The position numbers were made by a program, and so were the translations under genes. From positions 9,665,078 through 9,729,077 of the forward strand of contig NC_033637.1 of assembly GCF_001540865.1 (NCBI RefSeq): a stretch of DNA of 64,000 nt. The letters run 5' to 3'. The notes under the pieces were generated by a model that saw only the letters and a program-made list of their open reading frames with translations, did no database searches and was not told the DNA's origin. Origin of the DNA: Ananas comosus. Its lineage: Eukaryota > Streptophyta > Magnoliopsida > Poales > Bromeliaceae. Numbering within the stretch: position 1 is the stretch's first letter; every line of letters begins with the position of its first letter. Of the stretch, positions 1-12,000 are shown piece by piece.

Positions 1-1
1 A

Positions 2-404
2 AGGGCATGTTTAGTTCACCTATTTTATACTATGGAATCGAAATGAAATTTATTAATTCCGATAGTTGCCGTTTGTTTTATAGAAATCGGATTCCGATTC
101 CCATTCCACTCCGGAATGGGAATGGTCAAATCCATTAATGATCCAATCCGGTTTTGAATTCCGGATTGGCTCATTCCAAAATAAACTATTCAAAATTCTC
201 TTTCATCAACACCTACCACCTCTCCCTTCATCACTTTCCTCTCACTTAATCAAAACCCTCTTTCAAAAATTTTAAATTTTCATTCCGATTTCCAGTCCAA
301 TAATGAACCAAACATTTTTGGATGATTCGTCATTCCATTTTCCATTCCAAAGCAATCCAATTCCATTTCCTATTCCTATTCAAATCATGAACCAAACATG
401 CCCT
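2..404. mobile_element. Tourist-like MITE
   Basis: Inverted ends are visible: AGGGCATGTTTAGTTCA at the left and GAACCAAACATGCCCT at the right, flanked by TA-rich bases compatible with the TAA/TTA target duplication of PIF/Harbinger elements. The interior is AT-rich without coding potential; a small open frame at 303-524 runs out of the element and looks fortuitous. Confidence 0.7.
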
Positions 405-469
405 AAAACTAATTTTATTTTGGGGATTAGATATTCCAGTTGTAGTAGATATTGGCATAAGCTTGGGCG

Positions 470-1760
470 GGTGAAAAATTTCATTTGGGGGCTATTAATA
501 AGAGTTACTATTTCCGACTTCTAAAATGAAAGCCTCTGCGATTTTGCCAAAAGCGGAAAGCCCATTTAGGGATGCAAACGGATCCGGGTTGGTGGAGCTC
601 CCGCCCCGATCCGCCCCGACGGGGGCAGTAAATGGGAGAAGATAAACGGATTCGGGACGGGAAACGGGGCAAATTTTACAATCCGAGACGGATTCGGGAC
701 AGGAAACGGGAGAAATTTTGACCCGCCCTGAATCCGCCCCGCCATGATCCGCCCCGAATCTGCCCCGAAAATTATTTATATTTTTAAAAAATATTTCTAA
801 AAAATAATGTATTTACAAAAAAGTTCAAAATACAAATAACTTAGTACTCTCATTTCTAATCTATTTGAAGCTTTTCAATTTTGTTTTGAATTGTGATTGA
901 AATTTTTTATTTTTATAATTAATATTGTTAAATATTATATATATATAATATTATTAAAAATTATTAATTTATATTTTACAAAATATTAATAATATTATAA
1001 TTTTATAAAAAATATTAGTTGGCGGGCCGGATTCGGGGCGCCGGCGGGAGGCGGGGCGGAATTTTGCTAGTCGGGGCGGGAGGCGGGGCGGGGCTTCCGC
1101 CCCCAGATCCACCCCGTTTGCATTCCTAAACCCATTACTCAGCGTAATAAGGCGAATCGGAGTTAGACCTGATCCGGCCCGCACTTGGGTCGCCATTTGT
1201 TATTGAGCTCAACGTGCGGGCCCATTTAGTTAACTACGCCTCCAGAGTATTTCCCCTTCGATCTATGAGGAGGTGTGAAGGCCCATAACCCAACAACAAC
1301 TCAGCCCAATAACCCATTTTAGTTAACTACTTTTTTTTTTCTCGGTTGAAGTCCTCCCTCAAGTATTGACCGTTTTTTAAATAGACCATTTAATTATTTT
1401 TCTTTTCAGTGAGACCTCTCCACTTCTTTTTAATTCTTTAAGTATTAGATTTTGATACTCTTTTTTTTTTTTTTAAACCAAAACCACTTGACCTTAGGGG
1501 GAAAAAAAAAAAGAGCAAAAGATAAAAGGATCCCATTCAAAAAACTTAATAGAAAAAAGAAATCAACCTTCTTTGAACTTGTGGGGCGTTATAAGACCCA
1601 TTTCCCATAATGTGTCATATTGGGCCCAGCTCTTGCATTAACCTTCTGCTTTTGGTAAAAATTAGGGAACTCTTCATTTAAGTTAAAGTCGGAATTAGTA
1701 GTAACTCTCGTGTATGTATAGCACTATAGCCCCCAAAATGAAAAGTTTTTACTTTGCGGA
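470..1760. mobile_element. Long-TIR element hosting a nested hAT
   Basis: The stretch around 476-535 (GGGGGCTATTAATAAGAG, then a TTTCCGACTT motif) reappears inverted around 1655-1745 (AAAGTCGGAATTAGTAG, then GCCCCCAAAATG). This gives a large inverted-repeat element without coding sequence. The hAT element at 567-1128 lies inside it. Exact ends are uncertain. Confidence 0.45.
567..1128. mobile_element. Non-autonomous hAT element
   Basis: The ends are TAGGGATGCAAACGG and CCGTTTGCATTCCTA, imperfect inverted repeats of the hAT type. They are flanked by 8-bp target duplications AGCCCATT (559-566) and AACCCATT (1129-1136), a 7/8 match. Subterminal regions are GC-rich with repeated CCGCCCCGA motifs and the centre is AT-rich. 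No transposase is visible. Confidence 0.75.
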
Positions 1761-1974
1761 GCTTCATATGAGGCTGTAAGTAACTTGCTGGTTTTACTAT
1801 TGGGTTTTTCTTTTTGATTTGTATTAATTAAAAATACATAATACGGAGAACGCTCGCAAGATTTTTTATTTGTTTTCATTCTTTTTTTTTTTTTTTGAGT
1901 TAAGAGGCTGTAATACAGACAATCCTTATGCTTATTTTAAAAAATTAAAAAAAAACTTATGACCCAGCATATAT

Positions 1975-2325
1975 TTTCGGCCCCAATAGTAAAACCTTTC
2001 ACTTTGGGTTAATTCATGAGAGTTATTATTTTCGACTTTACCTAAAATGGAAAGATTACCCAAAATGGCAAAAGGAGAATCAATGTTTTAGACGAACCGG
2101 ACCGAGCTTGGGCCGGCTCTTTAAGACCCATTTTATTGAAACAGTACCGACCTTTGACGTTGTGGGCCGTTGTGGGTCCCATTTCCCTTAATGGGCCGGA
2201 TTGGGCCCAGCTCCGACCATTAACCTTCCGTTTTAGGTAAAAATTACGAAACTTTCCATTTCAGGTAAAGTCGGAAATAGTAAATCTCGTGAATAGCCCA
2301 AAAATGGAAAGTTTCACTTGCGCAA
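1975..2325. mobile_element. Fold-back MITE, related to the 470-1760 element
   Basis: The 1984-2050 stretch (cactttgggttaattcatga, then TCGACTTTACCTAAAATGG) recurs inverted at 2235-2325 (CCATTTCAGGTAAAGTCGG, then AAAGTTTCACTT). It shares motifs with the ends of the 470-1760 element, so both belong to one family. No coding content was seen. Confidence 0.45.
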
Positions 2326-2339
2326 TTTGCCTTTTTTTT

Positions 2340-3350
2340 AAAAAAAAAAAATCTTTTCCTTTTTTGTTTTTCGGTTAAGGTTCGGGATTGTTTTAAAAAA
2401 TAGTTAAGTTTGGAGGAAACTCAACGGGAATTTTTTTTTTTTTTTTTTGTTGCTAGAGTAATAAAAAAATAGCTAAATATGGAGAACACTCACCAAAAGT
2501 TTTCTTTTTTAATTTTTTTTAAGTTTTTTTTTTTATTGAGTTACAGACGCTATATCACTCAACTATGCCCTTCTTTTTCTTTTTCGTTTTCTTCAATTTT
2601 CTTTGTTTGTATGAAAATTAAATACCAATAATGATACCAAATATTCTAATCGGGGATGAAATAAGTTATCCAATATTTTTTATAATCAAGAAAGAAATAT
2701 TTTATCGTGATTAAAAGCTAAGAATTAGTGAAATGTTTAACATAAAATAGCTTATTTTCTCCACCTAATTAATTCTTAAAACAAGAGAACTCACGAAACA
2801 TGCTAAGTCCTTATAAAACTAACTTATTTGACATAAAAATCACCTAATAAAATTATAAAAAAAAAAAAAGTCTTGAAATTCATAATTCACCCAAGAGGTA
2901 ATTAATTTTGCCCCCAAAAATTAACTTAACAGAACACCAACCGTGATGGCAAGTTAGAAAAGGTTCCATTTCTTAATGTTGAGGCCCATTTAGTCATGTT
3001 ATATGCATGGCCGTTTTTTTATCTGCAACGTGGGGCCCATTTAATCAAATTCAACGCGTTATTTTTACTGGGCTAGGTTTAACTNTCGAGACTCATTTAC
3101 CCAAAATGGAAAGCGTCCTATGCACCAATCTTACCGGATCAATCACTATCCCTATAATGATCCATCGATCGGGAGCAATTAGGAATTAACCACTAATGAC
3201 AAATATCTCAAATTCTCAACTCTTGAGAATATATGTCATCATCTTATTAATTCTTGAACGATTCATGGATACATACAAAACATGAATGAAAATAAGAACC
3301 CAAATTTATTCATAATATTTTAAAGTCAAAAACAAATTTATATTCTAGAA
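2340..3350. other. AT-rich intergenic DNA, nothing recognised
   Basis: Homopolymer runs of T and A, no credible open frame and no clear inverted or direct repeats. A single N is present at 3085. Confidence 0.4.
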
Positions 3351-3359
3351 AGAATACAT

Positions 3360-4230
3360 GTGTCTGCCTGGTTGGCTTCTAGGGCATACATCTAACATAG
3401 CCTGTTAGCGACATTGAGCTTGATAGTTGGGATACTATATATTATACTCGTTTGGGGTTGCTCCACACAAATGCCACTCCGGAGGTTGGCTGAGCGATTG
3501 GCAAAGACTAGATAAGAGCCTACATAATAGCGGATCATTATAGACAGGTGCTGGACATGAGGCGGCGCAGGCTAGACTGGACTGTTGTGCCGGTCATCAG
3601 ACGGTTGGGTTATTACGCATAACTTGGTTGCCTTACTATTAGCCATTTGAAGTTTTGTTTCTTTTTCTATTTTAAAGGCATGATAGACTTATTTGTTATT
3701 CAGTTGAGTACCTCATATTACTATTATCCAGTTTACTCTCTCTATTTTGTCTCTAATAGATCAAGTGGTGCAGATCGTCGACTGTTATCGACTGTACTCA
3801 CTGGGGACCGTTGTTTGGTAGTTCTCATGCCCTCTTGTGATTTATTTTTCAGAGCCCTCAGTGTCGATGTCTGATCAAAAAAAAGGGATCGCATAGTAGA
3901 TAGTGACTCATACATGTGTTCATGAACGATAGAGGAGAACCACTAGCTACTTTAGTATTCTGATAGGATACTGTACATTGGGACTGGCGAGGCCAAGGTT
4001 CTTTATTTGTATTTCTATTTTGAGAGTTGTGGTTGTATGAATATATGTAAAGTGATAGTTTGCTTGGTTTAGTTTTATATTTCACTGTGAAACCTGTTAG
4101 TTGTAGACTTATAGGACTATTGGTGCTGATAGAGTTTGTTTTAAACACTTCGTGTGTGCGGGGTGCGTCCTCGCACATGTGGCGACTATATTCGCTCCCC
4201 CGGAGGCTTCCACCGTGGGTGACATATTGA
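3360..4230 (+). repeat. LTR-derived fragment (family also at 32.6, 43.5 and 59.4 kb)
   Basis: It shares ordered landmarks with 59440-60130 and more weakly with 32640-33660 and 43400-44130: a 'ctactccggag'-like motif, 'tgctggacatgaggcggcgca', then 'cactggggacc' and a 'tagttctcatgccctc' motif followed by 'cagagcc'. These look like pieces of long LTRs of the del/Tekay Gypsy type in + orientation. No internal retroelement coding region adjoins it. The assignment rests on comparison within the window only. Confidence 0.5.
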
Positions 4231-4346
4231 GACGGTGATAACTTGTAAGGTGATTATACTCATGTAGTTTTTAATACCGAATGCATAAAACTAAGATGGG
4301 AGCTAAATTATGAGAAAGTTTCTTATAATTTAACCTTTAATTTAAG

Positions 4347-4702
4347 AAAAAACTTCAAATACCACCCCTGTGGTTTCGCGCTTTTTTTATTTCAGTCCCC
4401 TGTGGTTTAAAGTGTATCAATTTAGTACCCCGTGGTTTTATTTTTCTCTTTTTATTATCCCCTCCACTAATTTTTTTATTAAATCAATGACAAAGTTAAA
4501 ACTAAAAAGTACTAAATTGAATATTCGATAAACCTAGGTGAGGTATCTGAAATTTTTTGTGTATAATTTAACGAAATGTTAACGGAGGAGCTGACGAAAA
4601 GTGAAAAATAAAATCATATGGTACTAAATTGATACACTTAAACTATTTGTATGCTACTAAAGTGAGAAAATACGAAACTACGGAGATGATATTTGAAATT
4701 TA
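4347..4702. mobile_element. Fold-back MITE, 'CTGTGGTTT' family (copy 1)
   Basis: It begins with an ACTTCAAATACCACCCC motif and repeats CTGTGGTTTAAAGTGTATCAA inward; the right arm carries the inverted forms but is the most decayed in this window. Sister copies lie at 9775, 23495, 24224 and 62324. It has no coding capacity. Confidence 0.65.
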
Positions 4703-4784
4703 CTTTTAATTTAATTAATCAAATATTAGTATATTTACTAATCTATACTAATCTATGAATCCCCAATATCTTGCTGACGTGACG

Positions 4785-4942
4785 TTACCTTCTTCTCCCA
4801 AAATCGCTCCCTCCTCATCTCCCAAAACTGCTCCCTCTCATCTCCCAACCCTGAGACCCCTCATCTTCCAACCCCCGAGACCTCTCATCTTCCAAAACCG
4901 CTCCCTCCTCATCTCCCAACCTCGGAGACATCTCATCTCCTA
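4785..4942. repeat. Degenerate minisatellite, about 20-bp unit
   Basis: Repeats of a CTCATCTCCCAAAACCGCTC-like unit with variants (CTCATCTTCCAACCCC), about seven imperfect copies. It is translatable as a Pro/Ser-rich stretch but is simple repeat DNA. Confidence 0.6.
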
Positions 4943-5095
4943 AAACAGCAGCAGAAGATTAACCGATTACAGTGCATATGTAGAGTGGTGGACTTGGTTT
5001 TTGATGTTTTGGTGTTGTATTTGAGGGGGTTATTTTTTTCCCTTTGATTTGCTCGGAATCTGTTTTTAATCTGGTTGTTGAACTTTTAATGCTGC

Positions 5096-5211
5096 ATGTA
5101 TGCAATGGATGTGAATGTTGAGAGGGCAGAGGATGTTTTGATGCATAAGAGATTGCTCGAGGAGGTCCGCGATCCCTCCAATCGGTCTGCGTTCTTCGTG
5201 CGAGTAGTTCA
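5096..5211 (+). pseudogene. Exon-like fragment, unknown protein
   Basis: The frame starting at 5096 encodes a charged, well-behaved stretch including [15 protein letters not shown] and [15 protein letters not shown], ending at a good donor-like junction (CAG then GTGAATG, 5209-5218). Amino-acid composition and the sharp end at a GT site suggest a real or captured exon. I do not recognise the protein. It ends in phase 0, and the only nearby coding DNA is CRL exon 1 about 0.8 kb downstream, but CRL proteins do not carry this sequence. It could be an exon captured by a transposon. The frame continues past the GT to a stop at 5279. Confidence 0.35.
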
Positions 5212-5214
5212 GGT

Positions 5215-6020
5215 GAATGATTCAGGGAATCCATCGCAGTCTTGCTCTTGCTGTATTAAGTTTTATAATTTAATTGGTTAATGCTGGTAGTCATGGTTTT
5301 GTTGTTGTTTTTCTGGTATTGCTTTTAGAGAAATTCTATATTTAGTGTAACATATGTTACATTTGCTATTATATGTCAAAATCACTAGATGCTTTACGTT
5401 ACATTTAGTTGAAAGGAGAGGAGAGAGGCGACGAAGGGGAGCGGGGAGGGGCGGATGGGTATGAGGAGGGTGCGCGATGCGAGGTCGGGAGCGGGACGGG
5501 GATCACAATCCCTGTCGCAATCTCGATCACATCACCACCGCTGATGGGACTGGGGTGAGGAGAAAGAGGAGAGAGCTTGCAAGAAATTTAGATAAAAAAG
5601 AAATAAAATTTTAAGTTAAATTTTAAAGAATTTAAGAGAAGAGCATAGAATTCGAATTGATGTAATCGGGAAAGACAAATGTCTTTAAAAATTTTCTTTT
5701 ACCAAAGAGATGGAATAGTAAATGACACATCTTTTAGTATAGGTTGGAGATAATTTTCCTCTTTAGTCGCCCTTTTACTGATTTGTGTATTCTTTTTCAG
5801 AATTTTGTTTGCTAATTAGTTTTTTTTTTTTCACTTTTAATGTTCATCTAAATTTGTTCTTATCTTAGCTTTGTCATTGAGGTAATATATGTCATAGAAA
5901 TTGACTTGGTATAAACTTATTGTATAAACTTATTACCCTTAGTAATAGATTTGTTTTTTTTTTAAGATGCAAGTGACATCGTNAGGGGAGGGAGAAGGTG
6001 TGTAGGGGTTGTTGGGGGTG
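5215..6020. other. Interval between the exon-like fragment and CRL exon 1
   Basis: Mostly AT-rich, with a GC-rich, G-biased patch at 5410-5590 and a single unresolved base at 5983, about 40 bp before the CRL start. It should contain the CRL promoter and 5'-UTR, but I see no convincing TATA box or initiator. Confidence 0.35.
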
Positions 6021-6023
6021 GGG

Positions 6024-9000
6024 ATGGGATCGGATTCCGACTCCTCTGGCGGCGGCGGAGGGATTAGGGTTCGGGGGTCGGTGGGGTGCTCCTCTTGAAG
6101 CGGCTGCGCAAGTCCACCACCCGATGGGACCACGCCCGCGCTGTCGCCGACGCCCTCTCCGGCGAGAAGGTGCTTACCATTCCAATTTTCTATATCTTTC
6201 TTTTTTTTGGTTAATTTCATACGGCTCCTTGCAAATATAATAAATAATAAATATATCTCTACAAAGTTCAACTTTCATATATTGTCCTACAAAGTCACGA
6301 TGTTTTCAAATATGTCCGTTAAAAAAATTTAATTAATCAAAGGTTAAATACTTAATCCTGATTAGTTTTTGATATTTTTACCTTTTGGAGAGACATTTGT
6401 GATGGCAAAATTGAAAAAATAAATAGTTTTCTGACGGTCTTTAACCGTAGCGAAACAAAGGGATATATTTGAAAACATTAGGACTTTCGCAGGGACAACA
6501 TATGAAAGTTGAACTTTGTAGGATATATTTATCATTTACTATGTTTGCAGGGACCTGTATGAAATTAATCCTCCTTTTTTTATAGCCCAATTATGCTTCG
6601 GAGTATATTATTGAATCCACAGGGGGCGCAATTGGTTCAAAAGTAGAAATTGAAATCGGAATGGACTGTAATCAGAATTAGAATGGTAAGGAATGGTAAA
6701 ATTTTCTAATATGTTTGGTTTAAAATAACAATCGTAATCGGAATTGCCGATTTCTGTCTTCACTGCTTGGTTGAGATGGGAAAAAAGGTTATGGTTATCA
6801 AAAAATAATTATAATAAAGTTTTAATTAAAATATAAAATATTAAATTAAATTTAAAATTGAGTAAGCATATTAAATATAGAATTAAATTTATAATTTGAA
6901 TTCAAACTAAAAATTAAATATTAAAAATTTACATTAAAATTTAAAAATGATAAACTACAACTTGAAATGTAAAATTTTTAAGAAATTTAAAATTTAAAGT
7001 TGAGTTGACAATTCCAAACATATAACTAATTTACAATATGATTCAAAGTTGAACTCAAAACTACAATTTAAATTCCAATTTGAATCCATAAAATTAATTT
7101 AAAAATTAAACATAAAATTTGAATTTAAATTTAAATTCATAGACCAAATTCAAAATTTTTGATTGAATTTAAATTTCAATTTAAGTTCAAATCAAATATA
7201 AAATTAAAAATTTAATTTCGAAATTTAAATTATATTTTAATTAAAAATTAAAGTTAGAAAATTAAATTTAATTTCGAATAAAAAATAAAAAAAATAATTA
7301 TAATATTTTCGGGACAAGCATTCATTAATCATTTTGCCGGGATTCTATCCGGTCTCCTAGACCGGATTGGAAAAAGAGGTGATTGGGAGATTTTCATTCT
7401 ACCTGGAAATCGAAATCGGAATAGGACTCCCGCATATCAAACACCCACAAACGGAATCGTCCATTCCAATTCCGATTCCTGAGTGGAAAAAGGATGAACC
7501 AAACATGCCCTAGAAGTATTTTTTGGTCTCATGCCACCGTCGGAATAAGTTATTCAATGATAACTTACTTACTATGAGGATTTTTTTTTGTGTGATTGGA
7601 AGGAAGCACTTTGATTTTTGCTCTTGAGAGGTGATAGCATTCATAATTTGGTTAGCTTAATTCACTTACAAGGCAATTTATCTTATTCCGGAAAAAATGA
7701 TTTGAAGGTTGTATATGATATTCCATTCTCGATATTTGACCGCACCCATCATCTACCAAACACTATAAGATTCTTGAGTAAAACAATGAGATATGTTGAA
7801 TGTTCATGCATTCAAACAAGGCCTTTTTTTTTGGTCAATTCTTACACTCTGCTTCAGCTAATAAATGATAGATGACTTTGATTACAATTAACAGTAGTTT
7901 GAATTCCTATCTATTGGAAGGGGTGAAAAAGTTTAGTGTAGTATAGTGTAATTAAGCAAAGTTTACGTTGTTTTATTTTCATGATTTAATTACACTTAAC
8001 GACATTGAAATTATAGGTTGTTTCTACTTTCTATGCTATAACTTCTTTTTCTTTAAATTTTGCATCAAACTATGTATTGAACTTCTAAAAGTTTACAGCA
8101 ATCTCTACACTCGCAGCAGATGATACAATTTTACATGAAAATTGGGCATTTCTGCTTGTTACACTTTCTCTAATCTTTATATGTAGACTTACAGAGGTCT
8201 GGTTAGGGGAGTAACTTGTTTCTAAGGCAGTTTGATTGGGGGCAAATAGAGAGTAGCAGTGTGTGATGAGTGTGCAGAATTCAAAATCCATTCTTTGTTT
8301 TGTGAACTACAATCTCTGTCTAGTAAAATTGGCCGTAGAGGTTTTTCTTCTCTTTCCCATAGAGACTTGTCCAAGGGGCAATATTTATTGTTTAAAAGAA
8401 AGGTCAATATATCAAGTACATGGAAATAAAAAAACAATAGTACCTTAACATCGGCTATTGTTTGTTATCTGAGTGCAGCGACTGCTGTAAAATTTGAGGT
8501 TCTGATAAAATATTGTGCGGTGTAGAAGTGAGAATACCACTACAATTCAGTGTAGTAAGTGTAATTAAGCCTAATGATTAGTTTATGTCCTCTTTGTTAT
8601 TATTATTTTTTTTATGTTTAAGCATTTTTTTCTCATCATCTTGCTCACTATTTGGTGTTTTGGGTGTCTGAAGTTCTCGAGAGAGCAAGCTCGAAGAGAT
8701 CCTGATAGCTATTTCAACATAAGGTGAGTTTCTTTAGGTTATTCAATGATGAATTGCTTTTGAATCTATAGTTACTATTTGTATAATTAGCAGAGCTTTA
8801 TAGCAGTGTCTTCTTGTTCTTATCTGTCCTCTTTTTGGGCCTCTAACCATTAAAGGGATTTCTACCCATGACATAAATCTTTGAGCATGAAGAAATAAAA
8901 TTAGATTTTTCTGTTCGATAGATGGGATTGCTGGGAAAGAATTAAGTAGCTAACGTTTAAAATAAGATTATTTAGTATTATTATTCTTGTCTTACAACTC

Positions 9001-12000
9001 TATGGTTAACGTGGCTTGTTAGTTATCAAATTTCGTTTCGACTCTTGAATTTTAGTTCAGACAATTTTGATGGTTTGTGCTCTTTCAATATGGTCAGTAA
9101 TTTGCTGCATATTTTTTTTATTATTGCAAAATAAGGCCCTTTCAGCCTTTCTTTAGTCTTCTCCAGTCTTTTTGGAACTGTTGGTACTTAAAATACTCAA
9201 TAAACTCAGATTCCACTTCCTCCTTTTCAGAATGCTTACATGCCCTGCAACGGAGATGGTGGATGGTTCCAAAGTTTTATACTTTGAACAAGTCTGTGTG
9301 ATATTTCTTTGTATTTTTAGAATTTGTAATTTATCTTTTGGGCTTGGAAACTGAGAATGGCTTTATTCTTATGATTGCAGGCATTTTGGAGAACTCCTGA
9401 AAAGCCCTTTCGACAAGTATGGTAACTTTGAAGCTGTACTTCAATTTCCTGTTATCATTAGTCTTAGATTCGGAAGTAAGTATTTAAGTATCACAGTTAA
9501 GGTTTGTTTTGGCGTGCAGTTTTGCTAGATATAACTTACAAAAACAACATTTGTTTAAAGGGCTAAGGTTGTGTATGTCTTGATCTCCTTGGATCCACAT
9601 TGGTAGGTTCTAGTACACCAGGATGTTTTTCATAGAATTGTTTTTTTAGCTTGCTTACTTGCTAGCTTCTATCTTTATGAGTTTTTAAATAGTTAGTGTC
9701 TTATGTTTGTTCTGTTCTTTGTCATTGTACTATAGACTATCCTTTTTGGATCAACGCTTTCAGGATTATTTTTTGGGAATACTTCAAATACCACCCCTGT
9801 GAGTTCATACTTTCCCATTTTGGTATCCTGTGGTTTAAAGTGTATCGATTTAGTATCCCATGGTTTCATTTTTCTCTTTTTATTATCCCTTTCACTAATT
9901 TTTTTTCGTTAAATCAGTGACAAAATTAAAACTAAAAAGTACTAAAGTGAATATTCGATAAACCTAGGTGCGGTATCTAAAGTTTTTTATATATAATTTA
10001 ACGAAATGTTAACGGAGAAGCTGACGAAGAGAGAAAAAATAAACCACAGGTACTAAATTGATACATTTTAAACCACAGGATACTAAAGTGAGAAAGTGCG
10101 GAACCACAGGGGTGGTATTTGAAGTTTGCCCTAATTTTTTTTTCTATTATTCATCAATGTCAAAATGTGTATTTTTAGCATTTAAAGAAAGATTTAGTTT
10201 TTTAAGCTATATGCATGTAAGGTAGACATTCATATCTATGTATCTCTATATCTTTATAGTTTGCATATATGTATGTATCTGTATCTATATTTGGATACCT
10301 ATTTATCCACCTATGTTCAATGATGTTTATTTTAGCATGATATCTTTCTAGATATTAGTAGTCACATACTTTCAGCTTGGATACTGGATATAATATATCT
10401 AGGAGAGCCCAACTGTGGTTCTTGGATGGAATCACCCTGATTTTCTTTTTCTTCTTATCTTGACAAGCTATTAATCTCCTTTCTGGCTTTTTATTTTTGC
10501 TTATCTTTTGTACTATTTTCTTATACATAAATTACATATAGTAATTGTTCAATATAGATATTAAAAACACCGTTCTCTAACAGCTTAAGCTTTTGGAGAA
10601 TAACGGTTGTTTCATATAATTTAACATGATATCCGAATGCAAGGACCTAAGTTCGAATCTCGCTAGGCCCTTAATCTCATTTAATTTCCTCCCATTTAAA
10701 TTAAGTTCACGCCTTGAGCGTATCAAACTGTCTCGAGCCCAGGCGTGACGTGAGGGGGAGTGTTGAATATAAATATTAAAAACACCATTCTCTAATAGCT
10801 TAAACTTTTGGAGAATAATGGTTGTTTCATTTAATTTAATGTAATTATATGTTTGGGTGCTCTGGAGTTTGATTTGATACTTTTTGAAGAGTGGAGAAAC
10901 ATGTTTGGAGACAAAGAACTTTATTATTTTACAAGACTAATCCTACTACAGAAGTCAAGATGTCACCTCTTTGACGTTGGAATCTTGTATTACACGGCTA
11001 AATAATTCTGTTGGAGATTTTTCTAATTAGTGTAACTATTCATATGAGGTGAAATAGGAATGAATGGAGCATTTTTACACCTCTGTCTGGGCCTGTTTTG
11101 ATGTAGGAACAACTGACATGGGAATAAAGGGATAACTGGTGGTACTTTCGAAAAATGGCATAACATAGGATTTTAGCTCATTGCAATCCCCTGATAATTA
11201 TGAATTTTTAAGATAGAGTTCGAGTTATGATTTGGTTTATCATATGCTTAAAAAAGGGGATTGTTCTTCCATCGTACTTTTAGAACTCGTTCATACTCAA
11301 CAAGGAACTAATTAATAATCGCCGAGTAAAACAGTGGGAGCCATGCCAGATAAGTTATTCTAGCATCCTAACAGGCCCATAAGGTAGATATCCAGTCTAC
11401 AGGTAAACTGCACTAGAACAAAGCTGATGAAGGTGTTCTTTGCTAATTTCTAAGTTGGATCGGTTAAAGTCTGCTAATTCTGAAGTCTGATTACATAGGA
11501 TATATTTGTTTCTATTTTTAGCTGTACATTCCATTGTGTTTTGTTGTACTTAAGGCTTCTTGATCCTTTAGTCCATGAATAATTCCACCCACCATCTATT
11601 AGTGAATCATGAGGAGATCCAAATTGGCTCACGCCATTAAATGTGGACATTTATGATGATTGTAATGATAGAAATCATCCAAAAAATCTTGGTGCCGGGA
11701 TTTATGCATGATGTACGTGGTGTTGAATTTGAGTGCAGCATGAAGTTTAGGGTGCATTTGGTTCGCACTATCTTTTTAAGATTCCTAGTAATCTAATAGG
11801 AATAAAAAAATATGACGATGTTTGGCTAAATGTACTAAGTAATCTAGTTGGTAATATTGGATTTACTTAGGAATTAGATTCATCCCAAAATACTAATTTC
11901 ATTCCCTTGAGGGAGGGTGGGTATTCTCATATTAATGGATTGGGATAATCATAATATGTTTAATCTGTTTCTTTCTTCCTACTCGCCAGCTAGTTGGTAT

